Assembly: GCF_001192835.1 (NCBI RefSeq)
Contig: NZ_DF968182.1
Location: forward strand, 2,048,345-2,112,344
Direction of reading: 5' to 3'
DNA: 64,000 bases
Origin: Lentimicrobium saccharophilum
GTDB taxonomy: Bacteria; Bacteroidota; Bacteroidia; Bacteroidales; Lentimicrobiaceae
Shown here piece by piece: positions 38,019-46,277 of the stretch. The translations under genes were made by a program, and so were the position numbers. Position 1 is the first letter of the stretch, and every line of letters starts with the position of its first letter. The notes beneath the pieces were generated by a model. That model had not been told where the DNA came from. It saw only the letters and a program-made list of their open reading frames with translations, and made no database searches.

Positions 38019-38414
38019 ATGGCAAAAAATACGCTACCAGAACCTCCGCAATCCGCAAACCTGATTCAGTCGGGAACTTTCATTACCGGCGATATTGAAT
38101 CGAATGGCAATATCAGGATTGACGGCACACTGAAAGGAACTGTTACTGCAGGAGGAAAGGTAATTCTGGGTTCTACCGGAACCGTTGAAGGCGATATTAT
38201 CTGCATCAACGCAGATATCGAAGGAAAAGTAAACGGAACCATCAGGGTAAAGGAACTGCTCTCTTTCAAGGCAACCGCCCTGGTGAACGGCGAAATCATG
38301 ACCGACAAACTTGCCATTGAACCGGGGGCAAGATTTACGGGCACTTGCCGGATGGATACCAATACCCCTGATACCATCCCGGCTCAGCATTATGCCGAGG
38401 CCGAACAACAATAA
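38019..38414 (+). CDS. Bactofilin (polymer-forming cytoskeletal protein)
   Basis: 131 residues forming a short right-handed beta-helix that polymerises without nucleotide. The hallmark repeats are visible: GTFITGDIESNGNIRIDGTLKG, GKVILGSTGTVEGDI, INADIEGKVNGTI, ATALVNGEIMTDKL. It ends with an unstructured tail. The start is the ATG at 38019 (a GTG lies one codon before). It begins 47 bases after sprE and overlaps the following AtpI-like gene by 23 bases, so it is part of a small operon. Confidence 0.93.
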   Translation: MAKNTLPEPPQSANLIQSGTFITGDIESNGNIRIDGTLKGTVTAGGKVILGSTGTVEGDIICINADIEGKVNGTIRVKELLSFKATALVNGEIMTDKLAIEPGARFTGTCRMDTNTPDTIPAQHYAEAEQQ

Positions 38415-38631
38415 AAAAAACGGGAATCCACTGGCTTCGTATGCCAGATATTCCGCCATTGCCCTGCAAATGGGCGTCATTATAGCAGCCGGTGTTTTTG
38501 GCGGATTTAAAACCGACCAACTGCTGAACCTAAAATTCCCGGTATTTACGGTATTTCTTTCCCTGCTTGCCGTTGGCGGCGCCATCTGGTTGCTTGTTAA
38601 AGAAGTTAACTACAAAGACAAAGAAAGATGA
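38392..38631 (+). CDS. AtpZ/AtpI family membrane protein
   Basis: 79 residues with two membrane helices (about 20-40 and 48-66) and the family signature ALQMGVIIAAGVFGGFKTDQ. Members usually precede ATP synthase subunit genes and are thought to help c-ring assembly or magnesium uptake. The ATG at 38392 overlaps the bactofilin gene by 23 bases and its own stop overlaps the next start (ATGA). No ATP synthase gene follows, which is unusual for this gene order. Confidence 0.85.
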   Translation: MPRPNNNKKNGNPLASYARYSAIALQMGVIIAAGVFGGFKTDQLLNLKFPVFTVFLSLLAVGGAIWLLVKEVNYKDKER

Positions 38632-39023
38632 GCACAAGCAACTACCTGTACCTCAAAAAACTACTGCTGATTACTGCAGCCTCCGGCATACTTATGCTTG
38701 TTGCTTTTCTGACCGTACCTCAGTACCTTAGTCCGGCACTTCCGTTCGTATTGATTTTCTTTATGTCGGTGTCTCTGATTTCATATTATCTGCTGCAGAA
38801 AAAAGCCGCATCGGGAACATCCGGGTTTGTAACGGGGTTCATGAGCCATACCGTGCTGAGAATGGCGCTATATCTTGCAATCATTCTCAGCTATGCTTTT
38901 CTTAACCGTGAAGATGCAGTAAGGTTTATTATCGGTTTTTTCATTTTATATCTGATCTTTACCATCTTTGAAGTTTATCAGTTTCTGATACTTACCCGGA
39001 AAAGCAAGCCTGCCGGAGAATAG
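38628..39023 (+). CDS. Four-helix membrane protein of ATP-synthase-associated type
   Basis: 131 residues, almost all hydrophobic, with four predicted membrane helices (about 12-30, 37-55, 72-92, 97-120) and short charged ends. In Bacteroidota, a protein of this size often lies between AtpI and the a-subunit gene atpB, and this position (4-base overlap with the AtpI-like gene) fits. No function is known. A terminator follows directly at 39039-39063 and the next gene is unrelated. Confidence 0.75.
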   Translation: MSTSNYLYLKKLLLITAASGILMLVAFLTVPQYLSPALPFVLIFFMSVSLISYYLLQKKAASGTSGFVTGFMSHTVLRMALYLAIILSYAFLNREDAVRFIIGFFILYLIFTIFEVYQFLILTRKSKPAGE

Positions 39024-39038
39024 CTGATACCGATGAAT

Positions 39039-39063
39039 GGAATTCAGGTTTTTTTTGAATTCC
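39039..39063 (+). terminator. Terminator after the bactofilin/AtpI operon
   Basis: GGAATTCA/TGAATTCC stem with a 9-base T-rich loop, followed by GTTTTGTTTTG. Confidence 0.75.
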
Positions 39064-39164
39064 GTTTTGTTTTGAACTTTAAAGATATTTTTTTGTTTAA
39101 TCTTTGTTCGGATATATTAAACAATTAAGTTTACAGTATTTCCCGGCAAAACAAACGAAAACCT

Positions 39165-39578
39165 ATGATCTTTATCACCCGCAAAGAACATTTTAATGCC
39201 GCGCACCGTCTCTTCAAAGCCGAATACAGTGATGAAAAGAACCTTGAGGTTTTCGGAAAATGCTCAAACCCGAACTGGCACGGGCACAATTACGAACTTT
39301 TTGTAACTGTTAAAGGACCGGTCGACCCGGAAACAGGTTTTCTGATCAATCTGAAAGATCTCAGCAAAATCATCAATCAATTTGTTGTTGACAAACTGGA
39401 TCATAAGAATGTGAACCTTGAAGTTGATTTTATGTCCGGAAAGCTTGCATCAACTGAAAACCTTGCCATTGCTATCTGGGAGCAACTTGAACAACCAATC
39501 AGTGAAACCGGTGCCCGGTTGCATTGTGTGAAACTCTTCGAAACTGAAAGAAATTTTGTTGAATACTTCGGAAATTAA
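39165..39578 (+). CDS. 6-pyruvoyl-tetrahydropterin synthase / 6-carboxytetrahydropterin synthase family
   Basis: Zinc enzyme acting on 7,8-dihydroneopterin triphosphate, the product of the neighbouring FolE. 137 residues with zinc ligands His14 (NAAHRL), His39 and His41 (HGH) and the catalytic Cys33. The spacing Cys-x5-His (CSNPNWH) is that of pyruvoyl-tetrahydropterin synthases; QueD proteins of queuosine synthesis usually have Cys-x3-His. Folate, biopterin-like or queuosine use cannot be decided from sequence alone. folE starts 12 bases downstream, so the two are an operon. Confidence 0.88.
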   Translation: MIFITRKEHFNAAHRLFKAEYSDEKNLEVFGKCSNPNWHGHNYELFVTVKGPVDPETGFLINLKDLSKIINQFVVDKLDHKNVNLEVDFMSGKLASTENLAIAIWEQLEQPISETGARLHCVKLFETERNFVEYFGN

Positions 39579-39590
39579 AAAACCAGAAAT

Positions 39591-40256
39591 ATGAGCAGTG
39601 AAATCGTGAAAGACATGATCATCGAAAACATGATGGATGATTACGAAATAAAGGACGGATATCAGAAACGTGATCTCTACAACCAGAAAACCATCAAAAA
39701 ACTGGCTGGTCATTACAGGGAAATCCTTAAGCTGATCGGAGAAGATCCAACAAGAGAAGGCCTGGAGAAAACCCCGGAACGTGTGTCCAAAGCAATGCAG
39801 TTCCTCACGCATGGTTACGACCTGAACCCTGAAGATATCCTTCGCTCGGCAATGTTTAAGGAAGACTACAAACAGATGGTGCTGGTGAAAGACATTGAAG
39901 TTTATTCGATGTGCGAACACCATATGATCCCGTTCTTTGGCAGGGCGCATGTGGCTTATATCCCCAACGGATATATTGTCGGATTAAGCAAAATACCAAG
40001 AATTGTTGACGCCTTTGCCCGGCGCCTGCAGGTCCAGGAGCGACTCACCACCCAGATAAAGGAGTGCATTCAGAACACCCTGAAACCCCTCGGCGTTGCA
40101 GTGGTAATAGAAGCCCAGCATATGTGCATGAGCATGCGCGGGATTCAGAAGCAGAATTCGGTGACCACCACTTCCGATTTTACCGGAGCGTTTCTTGGCG
40201 AAAAAACCCGTGCAGAGTTCATTCATCTGATAGGTTCAAGGCTCCACGGAAATTAA
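39591..40256 (+). CDS. folE: GTP cyclohydrolase I
   Basis: Converts GTP to 7,8-dihydroneopterin triphosphate plus formate, the entry step to folate and pterin synthesis. 221 residues with an N-terminal helical extension, [14 protein letters not shown], and the zinc ligands Cys108 and His111 ([11 protein letters not shown]) and Cys179 ([10 protein letters not shown]). The final SDFTGAF and IHLI segments fit. It is the second gene of the operon with the PTPS-like enzyme and is followed by a hairpin terminator. Confidence 0.97.
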   Translation: MSSEIVKDMIIENMMDDYEIKDGYQKRDLYNQKTIKKLAGHYREILKLIGEDPTREGLEKTPERVSKAMQFLTHGYDLNPEDILRSAMFKEDYKQMVLVKDIEVYSMCEHHMIPFFGRAHVAYIPNGYIVGLSKIPRIVDAFARRLQVQERLTTQIKECIQNTLKPLGVAVVIEAQHMCMSMRGIQKQNSVTTTSDFTGAFLGEKTRAEFIHLIGSRLHGN

Positions 40257-40298
40257 TTAAAGGCGCTTTAAGCCGATCAGAACTTCTGCTTTAACTCT

Positions 40299-40326
40299 AT
40301 GCCGGCCCTGTTCATCAGGCCGGCAT
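40299..40326 (+). terminator. folE terminator
   Basis: ATGCCGGCC pairs with GGCCGGCAT around a loop of about 10 bases, followed by TTGTATTT. It lies 43 bases after folE. Confidence 0.7.
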
Positions 40327-40390
40327 TTGTATTTAATATATCCTGAATAATAATCAACCGCGTCAGCTGTCCGGTCAGCAGCTATCCATT

Positions 40391-40427
40391 CGTCATTGCG
40401 AACGGCGTGTTTATCAGCGCTTCGCAA
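40391..40427. repeat. Degenerate dispersed repeat
   Basis: CGTCATTGCGAACGGCG followed by GCGCTTCGC resembles the widespread intergenic repeat CGTCATTGCGA...GAAGC found in many bacteria. Only one copy is seen here, and the match is from memory. Confidence 0.35.
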
Positions 40428-40530
40428 CATTCATCATGATTACAGCCCCTAATCTGACTCAGAAAGTTCATCCTCAAAAACACCTGCAGTTTCCTGCCTT
40501 TTTGTAATTTAGCCTATCCGACAACCTAAG

Positions 40531-41196
40531 ATGATCTTTCCTATGGATAAGAATATAACGCTGATTAACAATACAATAGCCTTTGTTAAAGAAACATTGA
40601 AAGATGCCGAAGGCGGCCATGACTGGTTTCACATTGAGCGGGTGTGGAAAAATACCCGTACCATCGCTGAATCAGAATCGTGTAACATGCTGGTTGCCGA
40701 ACTAGGGGCATTGCTGCATGATATTGCTGACGCCAAATTCCATAATGGTGATGAGGAAGCCGGGCCGGCCCTGGCCCGGGAATTTCTGACATCCCAACAT
40801 GTTGATGAAGAAGTGATTTATCAGGTAGAGATGATCATACGGCATGTTTCCTTCGGAGGAGGAAATACACCGGCAACCTTTAAGTCGCCGGAATTATCGG
40901 TGGTACAGGATGCAGACCGCCTTGATGCCATGGGGGCCATTGGCATAGCCCGCGCGTTTCATTACGGAGGGCACAAAAACAGGCAGCTCTACAATCCAGG
41001 AATCCCGCCTGATATGACCATGAGCAAAGAAAAATACAGAAAAAGCAATGCGCCTACCCTCAACCATTTCTATGAAAAACTTCTGTTGCTGAAAGACCTC
41101 ATGAATACGGAAACCGGGCGTCGCATGGCAAGCCGCAGGCATGCGTTCATGCAGACGTATCTGATTGAATTCCTTTCTGAATGGGAAGGCGGCTGA
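40531..41196 (+). CDS. HD domain phosphohydrolase (YedJ-like)
   Basis: 221-residue metal-dependent phosphohydrolase of the HD superfamily. The metal ligands can be seen in order: His in GGHDWFHIERVW (about 30), the HD pair in LLHDIADAKF (about 70), His in IIRHVSF, and Asp in VQDADRLDAMGAIG (about 130). The region ending RQLYNPG and the final helices match uncharacterised YedJ-type proteins. A start at 40543 is equally possible. It appears monocistronic. The substrate is unknown; small phosphorylated metabolites or nucleotides are likely. Confidence 0.88.
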   Translation: MIFPMDKNITLINNTIAFVKETLKDAEGGHDWFHIERVWKNTRTIAESESCNMLVAELGALLHDIADAKFHNGDEEAGPALAREFLTSQHVDEEVIYQVEMIIRHVSFGGGNTPATFKSPELSVVQDADRLDAMGAIGIARAFHYGGHKNRQLYNPGIPPDMTMSKEKYRKSNAPTLNHFYEKLLLLKDLMNTETGRRMASRRHAFMQTYLIEFLSEWEGG

Positions 41197-41316
41197 ATTG
41201 AACCTGACGCAGGTTCGCCCCTAATGGCCACATTGTCACTCCGGGATTCAACCAATTCCCATGTAAACAGTCAATAAAATATACAGCTTTCCCAAGCATT
41301 TTCAGCCTTAATCTGT

Positions 41317-41324
41317 TATATTTG
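41317..41324 (+). promoter_or_regulatory. -7 element of the NadE-like/ligase operon
   Basis: TATATTTG, exact TAnnTTTG, 35 bases upstream of the NadE-like ATG. Confidence 0.6.
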
Positions 41325-41358
41325 TAATTAAACATCTAAAAATGAATTTTAGTAAGCT

Positions 41359-42345
41359 ATGAACAGACCTCCTTTCTCAAAAGACATCCTGAAGATCAAA
41401 GACATAGAGGCGATGGCCGGTCATCTGGGCGCACTTCTCAAAGAAGAAATTTTCGTTAAATACAAGCGGCGCGGAGCCGTGGTCGGCATCAGCGGCGGAA
41501 TTGACTCATCGGTTTCTATGGCCCTGGCCGCAAAATATATCGGAGCTGAGCGGGTTTTCGGCGTAATGATGCCGGAAAAAGATTCCAGTCCCGACAGCGA
41601 AAGCCTGGCGGAGAAACTCGCAAAGAAATTCGGGGTTCCGCATATAGTTGAAAATATCAGGCCTGCACTGGAAGGATTCAAATGTTACGAGCGGCGTGAT
41701 GAAGCCATTAAAAGGGTCTTTCCAGAGTTTGATCCGCTTACGGATAAATCCAAGATCGGCATAAACAAGACCGGTCTTGATCAGAAACTTCCGCCGGTGT
41801 TTCACCTGACGATTATCGATAAAAACGGCAACCAGAAAAGCAAGATTATTCCCATCAACGAATACCTTCAGATCGTTGCAGCTTCAAACTTCAAGCAAAG
41901 GTGCCGCATGTCGATGGTGTATTACTATGCTGAGAAGATGCATTACATGGTGATCGGGACCGCCAACAAACATGAGATTGACCAGGGTTTCTTCGTGAAA
42001 TACGGCGACGGAGGGGCAGATTTCTATCCCCAGGCCAACCTGTACAAAACCCAGGTTTATCAACTGGCCGAATATCTGGGTGTCCCCGATGAAATCATAC
42101 AACGCACACCCACTACCGACACTTACAGCGCAGAACAAACCCAGGAGGAGTTTTTCTACCAGCTGCCATTCGAGATCATGGACCCCATGTGGTATGGTTT
42201 CGAAAACGGTTACTCACCGGATGAAGTAGGTGAAGTGATGGGGATGCCGGCCGGCGAGGTGCAGATTATTTTCGACAACTTCGCCCGTAAGAAAAAAACC
42301 ACTGAATACCTGAGAGCCAATCCTTACTATTTCCCGGTGATTTAA
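41359..42345 (+). CDS. NadE-like ATP-dependent amide ligase without glutaminase domain
   Basis: N-type ATP pyrophosphatase of the NAD synthase family. 328 residues with the PP-loop SGGIDSS at 45-51, FGVMMPEKD, an IGTANKHE motif and FFVKYGDGGADFYP, all as in NAD synthase. It lacks the nitrilase-type glutaminase domain of the long NadE proteins common in this phylum, so it would use free ammonia or another amine. It carries an extra segment (about 105-165) not present in short NadE enzymes. It starts a two-gene unit with an AMP-forming ligase 10 bases downstream. It may be the cell's NAD synthase or a paralog that amidates another carboxylate; the neighbourhood favours the latter, but this is inference. 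Confidence 0.75.
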   Translation: MNRPPFSKDILKIKDIEAMAGHLGALLKEEIFVKYKRRGAVVGISGGIDSSVSMALAAKYIGAERVFGVMMPEKDSSPDSESLAEKLAKKFGVPHIVENIRPALEGFKCYERRDEAIKRVFPEFDPLTDKSKIGINKTGLDQKLPPVFHLTIIDKNGNQKSKIIPINEYLQIVAASNFKQRCRMSMVYYYAEKMHYMVIGTANKHEIDQGFFVKYGDGGADFYPQANLYKTQVYQLAEYLGVPDEIIQRTPTTDTYSAEQTQEEFFYQLPFEIMDPMWYGFENGYSPDEVGEVMGMPAGEVQIIFDNFARKKKTTEYLRANPYYFPVI

Positions 42346-42355
42346 GCAAAACGCC

Positions 42356-43819
42356 ATGAATGCTTTTGACTATTTCTTCGAAAACACGTCGGCCCTGGAC
42401 AAAGAGGCTGTTACAGGCCGAGAACCGGTCAGTTATCCCCGCTTGTTTGCAAATTCTGTCAGAACAGCCGCCCGGTTTAAACAAATCCACGGAGAAAATA
42501 ATTATGTCATCATCCTGAGCGAGAATTCCGGTTTTTTCATCACGGTTTACCTTGCCCTGATGAAATCGGGAAACATCTGCGTACCGCTGAATCCTGCCAT
42601 CGAACTGGAAAATCTGGATAAAGTGCTCGAAAAAACAGGTTCAACCCTGGCATTTATCAGCAGGAAGTATCAGCAACGCTTCGCTGCTTACAATTTTACC
42701 GTTTACGATGATCTGACACTGGAGAAGTGGTGCTCTGAAGAAACAGCAACAGACATCCCCTATCCCGATCCCGGGTTTGACGATCAAAGGCTGGCGGAGA
42801 TCATTTTCACCTCAGGTTCAACGGGTGAACAGAAAGGGGCAATGATCACCCATCGTAATATTATTGCCAATTCCGTATCCATCATCGAATACCTGAAACT
42901 TACTTCTTCCGACATCATCGAGGTGGTGATGCCCTTCTATTATTGCTACGGACTCTCGCTTCTGCATACCCACCTGCGGGTTGGCGGGGCAGTTAACCTG
43001 AACAACTCATTTATTTTTATCGGGAGTGTTATTGACGATCTCAATAAATACAACTGTACCGGTTTTGCAGGGGTCCCAAGCCATTTTCAGATACTTCTGA
43101 GAAAGACAAGGGATTTCAAGAATACAAAATTTCAATCGCTTCGCTACGTCACCCAGGCCGGCGGCAAATTACACACTGCATTTATCGAGGAATTTATTGA
43201 TGCCTTCCCTGATATAAAGTTTTATGTGATGTATGGTCAGACAGAAGCCACAGCAAGGCTTTCGTATCTCCCCCCGGAGATGTTGCGTCAGAAACTCGGC
43301 TCACTCGGACGCGGCATCCCGGGAGTTACCCTTAAGGTTGTCAATGAAGCCGGAGAACCGGTGAAACCCGGAGAAACCGGGGAAATTATTGCCAAAGGCG
43401 ACAACGTGATGGCAGGATATTTCAAGGATCCGGAAACTACGGCTGCCACGATCCGGAATGGCTGGCTTTATACCGGCGATATGGCCACCGTTGATGATGA
43501 AGGATATATCTTTATGCAATCGAGGGCAAAAGAAATCATCAAAGTAAGGGGAATCCGGATCAGCCCGAAGGAAATTGAGGCTGTAATAGTTTCTTACCCC
43601 GGGGTGATTGATTGCACCATTACAGCCGAGCAGGACGATATTGCCGGGGAAGCCATCAAAGCTACCGTAGTGGTGAATGAATCCGATCTTGATAAGTTCA
43701 CTGCCGATGAGATCAGGGAACACTGCGCAAAGAACCTCGCCTCATTCAAAGTGCCTCAGAAAGTAGTGTTTGACACCAAACTTTACTTCAACGCAGCCGG
43801 CAAGAAATCAAAGTACTGA
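42356..43819 (+). CDS. AMP-forming acyl/amino-acid ligase (ANL superfamily)
   Basis: Activates a carboxylic acid as an acyl-adenylate and passes it to a thiol, either CoA or a carrier protein. 487 residues with the P-loop TSGSTGEQKG at about 152-161, YGQTEA near 295, GWLYTGD near 365, the hinge region KVRGIRISPKEIE and the C-terminal NAAGKK with the catalytic lysine (about 483). There is no fatty-acyl-AMP ligase insertion. An acyl carrier protein gene 3.4 kb downstream is the likely acceptor, which would make this the DltA-like component. The substrate is not readable from sequence. Confidence 0.85.
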   Translation: MNAFDYFFENTSALDKEAVTGREPVSYPRLFANSVRTAARFKQIHGENNYVIILSENSGFFITVYLALMKSGNICVPLNPAIELENLDKVLEKTGSTLAFISRKYQQRFAAYNFTVYDDLTLEKWCSEETATDIPYPDPGFDDQRLAEIIFTSGSTGEQKGAMITHRNIIANSVSIIEYLKLTSSDIIEVVMPFYYCYGLSLLHTHLRVGGAVNLNNSFIFIGSVIDDLNKYNCTGFAGVPSHFQILLRKTRDFKNTKFQSLRYVTQAGGKLHTAFIEEFIDAFPDIKFYVMYGQTEATARLSYLPPEMLRQKLGSLGRGIPGVTLKVVNEAGEPVKPGETGEIIAKGDNVMAGYFKDPETTAATIRNGWLYTGDMATVDDEGYIFMQSRAKEIIKVRGIRISPKEIEAVIVSYPGVIDCTITAEQDDIAGEAIKATVVVNESDLDKFTADEIREHCAKNLASFKVPQKVVFDTKLYFNAAGKKSKY

Positions 43820-43825
43820 GGAAAT

Positions 43826-44764
43826 CTATTCACCAATAAGTCCGCCTCTGGCCCATAGCATGGTTACCAGCGAATCCATGATCGCCGGCTGAGGATGGAA
43901 ATAATCGATAAAATTCGAACGTTCTGATTTTATCTCCGACAGGCGGTCGAGATCATAGGTTGTACCCAGAGACTGCATATCTGCTTTAAACCGCAGCTTC
44001 TGATCAAAAAGTCCGACACTTCTCAGGTGCTCATCCACCGCCTTATACACCGGAAGTATGATAAATTCCAGATCGATTCCGTGCGCTTCGCAATACGCTT
44101 TGATCTTCTTAAACTCCCTGTTATAATTCTGAGGGTATTCATATTTCTTAAAAAACAGATCAAGCCTGAATTGCGCAAGATGCTGAAGTTCCTGCTGATT
44201 TAAAAACTCGTACGACCGGTTGATGACCTTAGGATTACGGGTGATAACCCAGACGAGATTCATAAATGAGTCAATGAAAATTTCCTTGGTGGTAAAATAC
44301 TCCCATGGCCGGTCGAAATAGTCCTGCGCGAAGTGAAAAAGATCATATTCGCGATGGGTATTGTAATTCATGAAAGCCACCTGAAAATAAACCTTTTCGG
44401 GCTTCACATACTTAACGGCAAACCAGAATGTCTCAAACATGGTATTGAAACTTGCCCCCGGAAAACAAAAATTATAGTATTCTTCACCGGTCAGTTCCCC
44501 GATCAGTTCAGTATTTATGTCCCTGCCCTGCGAATCGCCGATAATAAGGTTTTTTACAGGTTTACGCTTGAATTCTAAGGTTTTCCAGAGGATATTTCCG
44601 CGCGGACTGCTTTCATCTGTGCGCTGAATCACCCTGAACTTGTCCTCATCGCTGATAACACTGGAAAAATTCAAAAAATTATAAGGATCCACGACAATTA
44701 TAATCGCGGCATATATGAAGAGAGGCACTGAAAAAAGCAAGCCTTTGAGCAGGTATTTATTCAT
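43826..44764 (-). CDS. Membrane-anchored SGNH-like protein (DltD/AlgJ-type partner of MBOAT)
   Basis: 312 residues with one N-terminal membrane helix (about 7-26), leaving the rest in the periplasm. SGNH hydrolase motifs: IIGDSQG with Ser78 (block I) and DYFHP with Asp287 and His290 (block V, DxxH). The region FPGASFNTMFETFWFAVKYVKPEKVY also fits DltD/AlgJ-like proteins. It starts 17 bases after the MBOAT gene on the same strand, the arrangement of MBOAT/SGNH pairs that O-acylate extracellular polymers. Sequence conservation outside the motifs is low, so the assignment rests on motifs plus pairing. Confidence 0.75.
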   Translation of the reverse strand: MNKYLLKGLLFSVPLFIYAAIIIVVDPYNFLNFSSVISDEDKFRVIQRTDESSPRGNILWKTLEFKRKPVKNLIIGDSQGRDINTELIGELTGEEYYNFCFPGASFNTMFETFWFAVKYVKPEKVYFQVAFMNYNTHREYDLFHFAQDYFDRPWEYFTTKEIFIDSFMNLVWVITRNPKVINRSYEFLNQQELQHLAQFRLDLFFKKYEYPQNYNREFKKIKAYCEAHGIDLEFIILPVYKAVDEHLRSVGLFDQKLRFKADMQSLGTTYDLDRLSEIKSERSNFIDYFHPQPAIMDSLVTMLWARGGLIGE

Positions 44765-44781
44765 AAATATCTCTCCTGTGG

Positions 44782-46221
44782 TTAAAATTGCAGATAAACA
44801 AAAGCATCACCGGCTCCGCTGTAATAAAAAACAGCCACCATCATCAGATAATAACCCGTCCAGCGCAGTCCGCGGGGAAGACCGTAAAAATAAGACGGCA
44901 CATCCACTTTCATCTCCTGCAGCATTTCCTTGATATAGATCACCCCGAATGCAATTATTGCGACAAAAAAGCTTGCAGAATCGTAGATCAGCTTATTGCC
45001 ACTCAGATTAAACCTGAAATCGGAGAAAATATGTGAAAGGAAGTAGAAGGCATCATGGATATTCTGCGAATTGAAGAATACCAGCGTCAGGCTGAAAAAT
45101 AAATAGGTCAGGGTCCGGCTGACGAATGTCACCAGTCCCTGAGGCAGCCTGGATGCAATCTGCAGTCGCTTCCGCTTGGTTGCAAACTCATAACTGATAG
45201 CAATTCCCTGTAAAAGGCCCACTGCCACAAAAGTCCAGTTTGCACCATGCCAGATACCGATAACATAAAAGGTTATGAAGATTCCGGCTATGGCCGCCTT
45301 GTTGCCATATTTACGGTATTTAACAATGAATGGGGAAAAGATAAAGTCATTGCACCAGGATGAAAGCGAAATATGCCAGCGCCGCCAGAATTCCCCCACA
45401 TTTCTGGCAAAAAACGGCCGGTTAAAATTATCAACCAGTTTTATCCCGAAAATCCGGGCCACACCAAGTGCCATATCAGTATATCCGGAAAAATCAGCAT
45501 ACAGATGGATCGCCTGAAGGAAAAAGATGATCAGCAATGGCAAACCAGTGTAATCTTCAATATTGTTGTAAAGCTTGTAAACCGGATCAGCCAGATTATT
45601 ACCGATGACCACCTTTTTAAACATCCCCCACAGAAACAGCCTCAGCCCTGCCGTAACGTTATCTGCCTGAAACAAAACCGGCTTGCTGATCTGCGGAAAA
45701 AAATGATTGGAACGCTCTACAGGTCCTGCCAGAAACTTCGGGAAAAAGATCAGGTAGTTGGCAAAAGCCAGAAATGAAGTTTCGGCTTTTTCCGCCTTTC
45801 TGTTGATCCTGATAAGATATCCCAATGCCTGGAAGGTATAATAAGAAATCCCAACAGGAATAATAAGATCAAGGAGTTTTAAACTTCCCTGAGCATTAAA
45901 TAATGACAAAAACAGATTGACATTCTCAAAAAAGAAATTGATATACTTGAAAAAGCCAAGAATGCCAATATTGGCAGCGATTGTAATCCAGAAAACTGTC
46001 ACCCGGAACCTTGTTTCTGCTTTCTTCTGCAACCAAATGCCGAGAAAATAGTTTAATATAACGAAGATCAGGGTAAAAACGACTAATTTTGGAGAAAGAA
46101 AAGCAATAAAAAAAATACTTGCCGCAAACAGCACCAGTTGCTGAAACTTGTATCCTATCCTGTAATATAGCAGAAATGTTACAGCCAGGAAAACAAAAAA
46201 GTATAATGAGTCGAAATGCAC
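44782..46221 (-). CDS. MBOAT family O-acyltransferase (DltB/AlgI type)
   Basis: Inner-membrane acyltransferase that moves acyl groups across the membrane to an extracellular polymer. 479 residues with about ten to eleven membrane segments. MBOAT hallmarks: QALGYLIRINR, AGPVER (about 165-170), FWRRWHISLSSW (about 278-289) and the catalytic His325 in GIWHGANWTF. The start is a GTG, and the opening HFDSLYFFVFLAV matches how AlgI-type proteins begin. The SGNH partner follows 17 bases downstream. A lipoprotein gene diverges from it with a 56-base gap. Confidence 0.93.
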   Translation of the reverse strand: MHFDSLYFFVFLAVTFLLYYRIGYKFQQLVLFAASIFFIAFLSPKLVVFTLIFVILNYFLGIWLQKKAETRFRVTVFWITIAANIGILGFFKYINFFFENVNLFLSLFNAQGSLKLLDLIIPVGISYYTFQALGYLIRINRKAEKAETSFLAFANYLIFFPKFLAGPVERSNHFFPQISKPVLFQADNVTAGLRLFLWGMFKKVVIGNNLADPVYKLYNNIEDYTGLPLLIIFFLQAIHLYADFSGYTDMALGVARIFGIKLVDNFNRPFFARNVGEFWRRWHISLSSWCNDFIFSPFIVKYRKYGNKAAIAGIFITFYVIGIWHGANWTFVAVGLLQGIAISYEFATKRKRLQIASRLPQGLVTFVSRTLTYLFFSLTLVFFNSQNIHDAFYFLSHIFSDFRFNLSGNKLIYDSASFFVAIIAFGVIYIKEMLQEMKVDVPSYFYGLPRGLRWTGYYLMMVAVFYYSGAGDAFVYLQF

Positions 46222-46277
46222 CTGTTCGGGGATTGATTGAAAGAATTAAAAACTTATAAACTATTAAATCAAACGCT

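Noticed and set aside
41200-41216. GAACCTG-ACG-CAGGTTC hairpin after the HD gene as terminator
   Set aside because: A short stem with no T-run; too weak to call.
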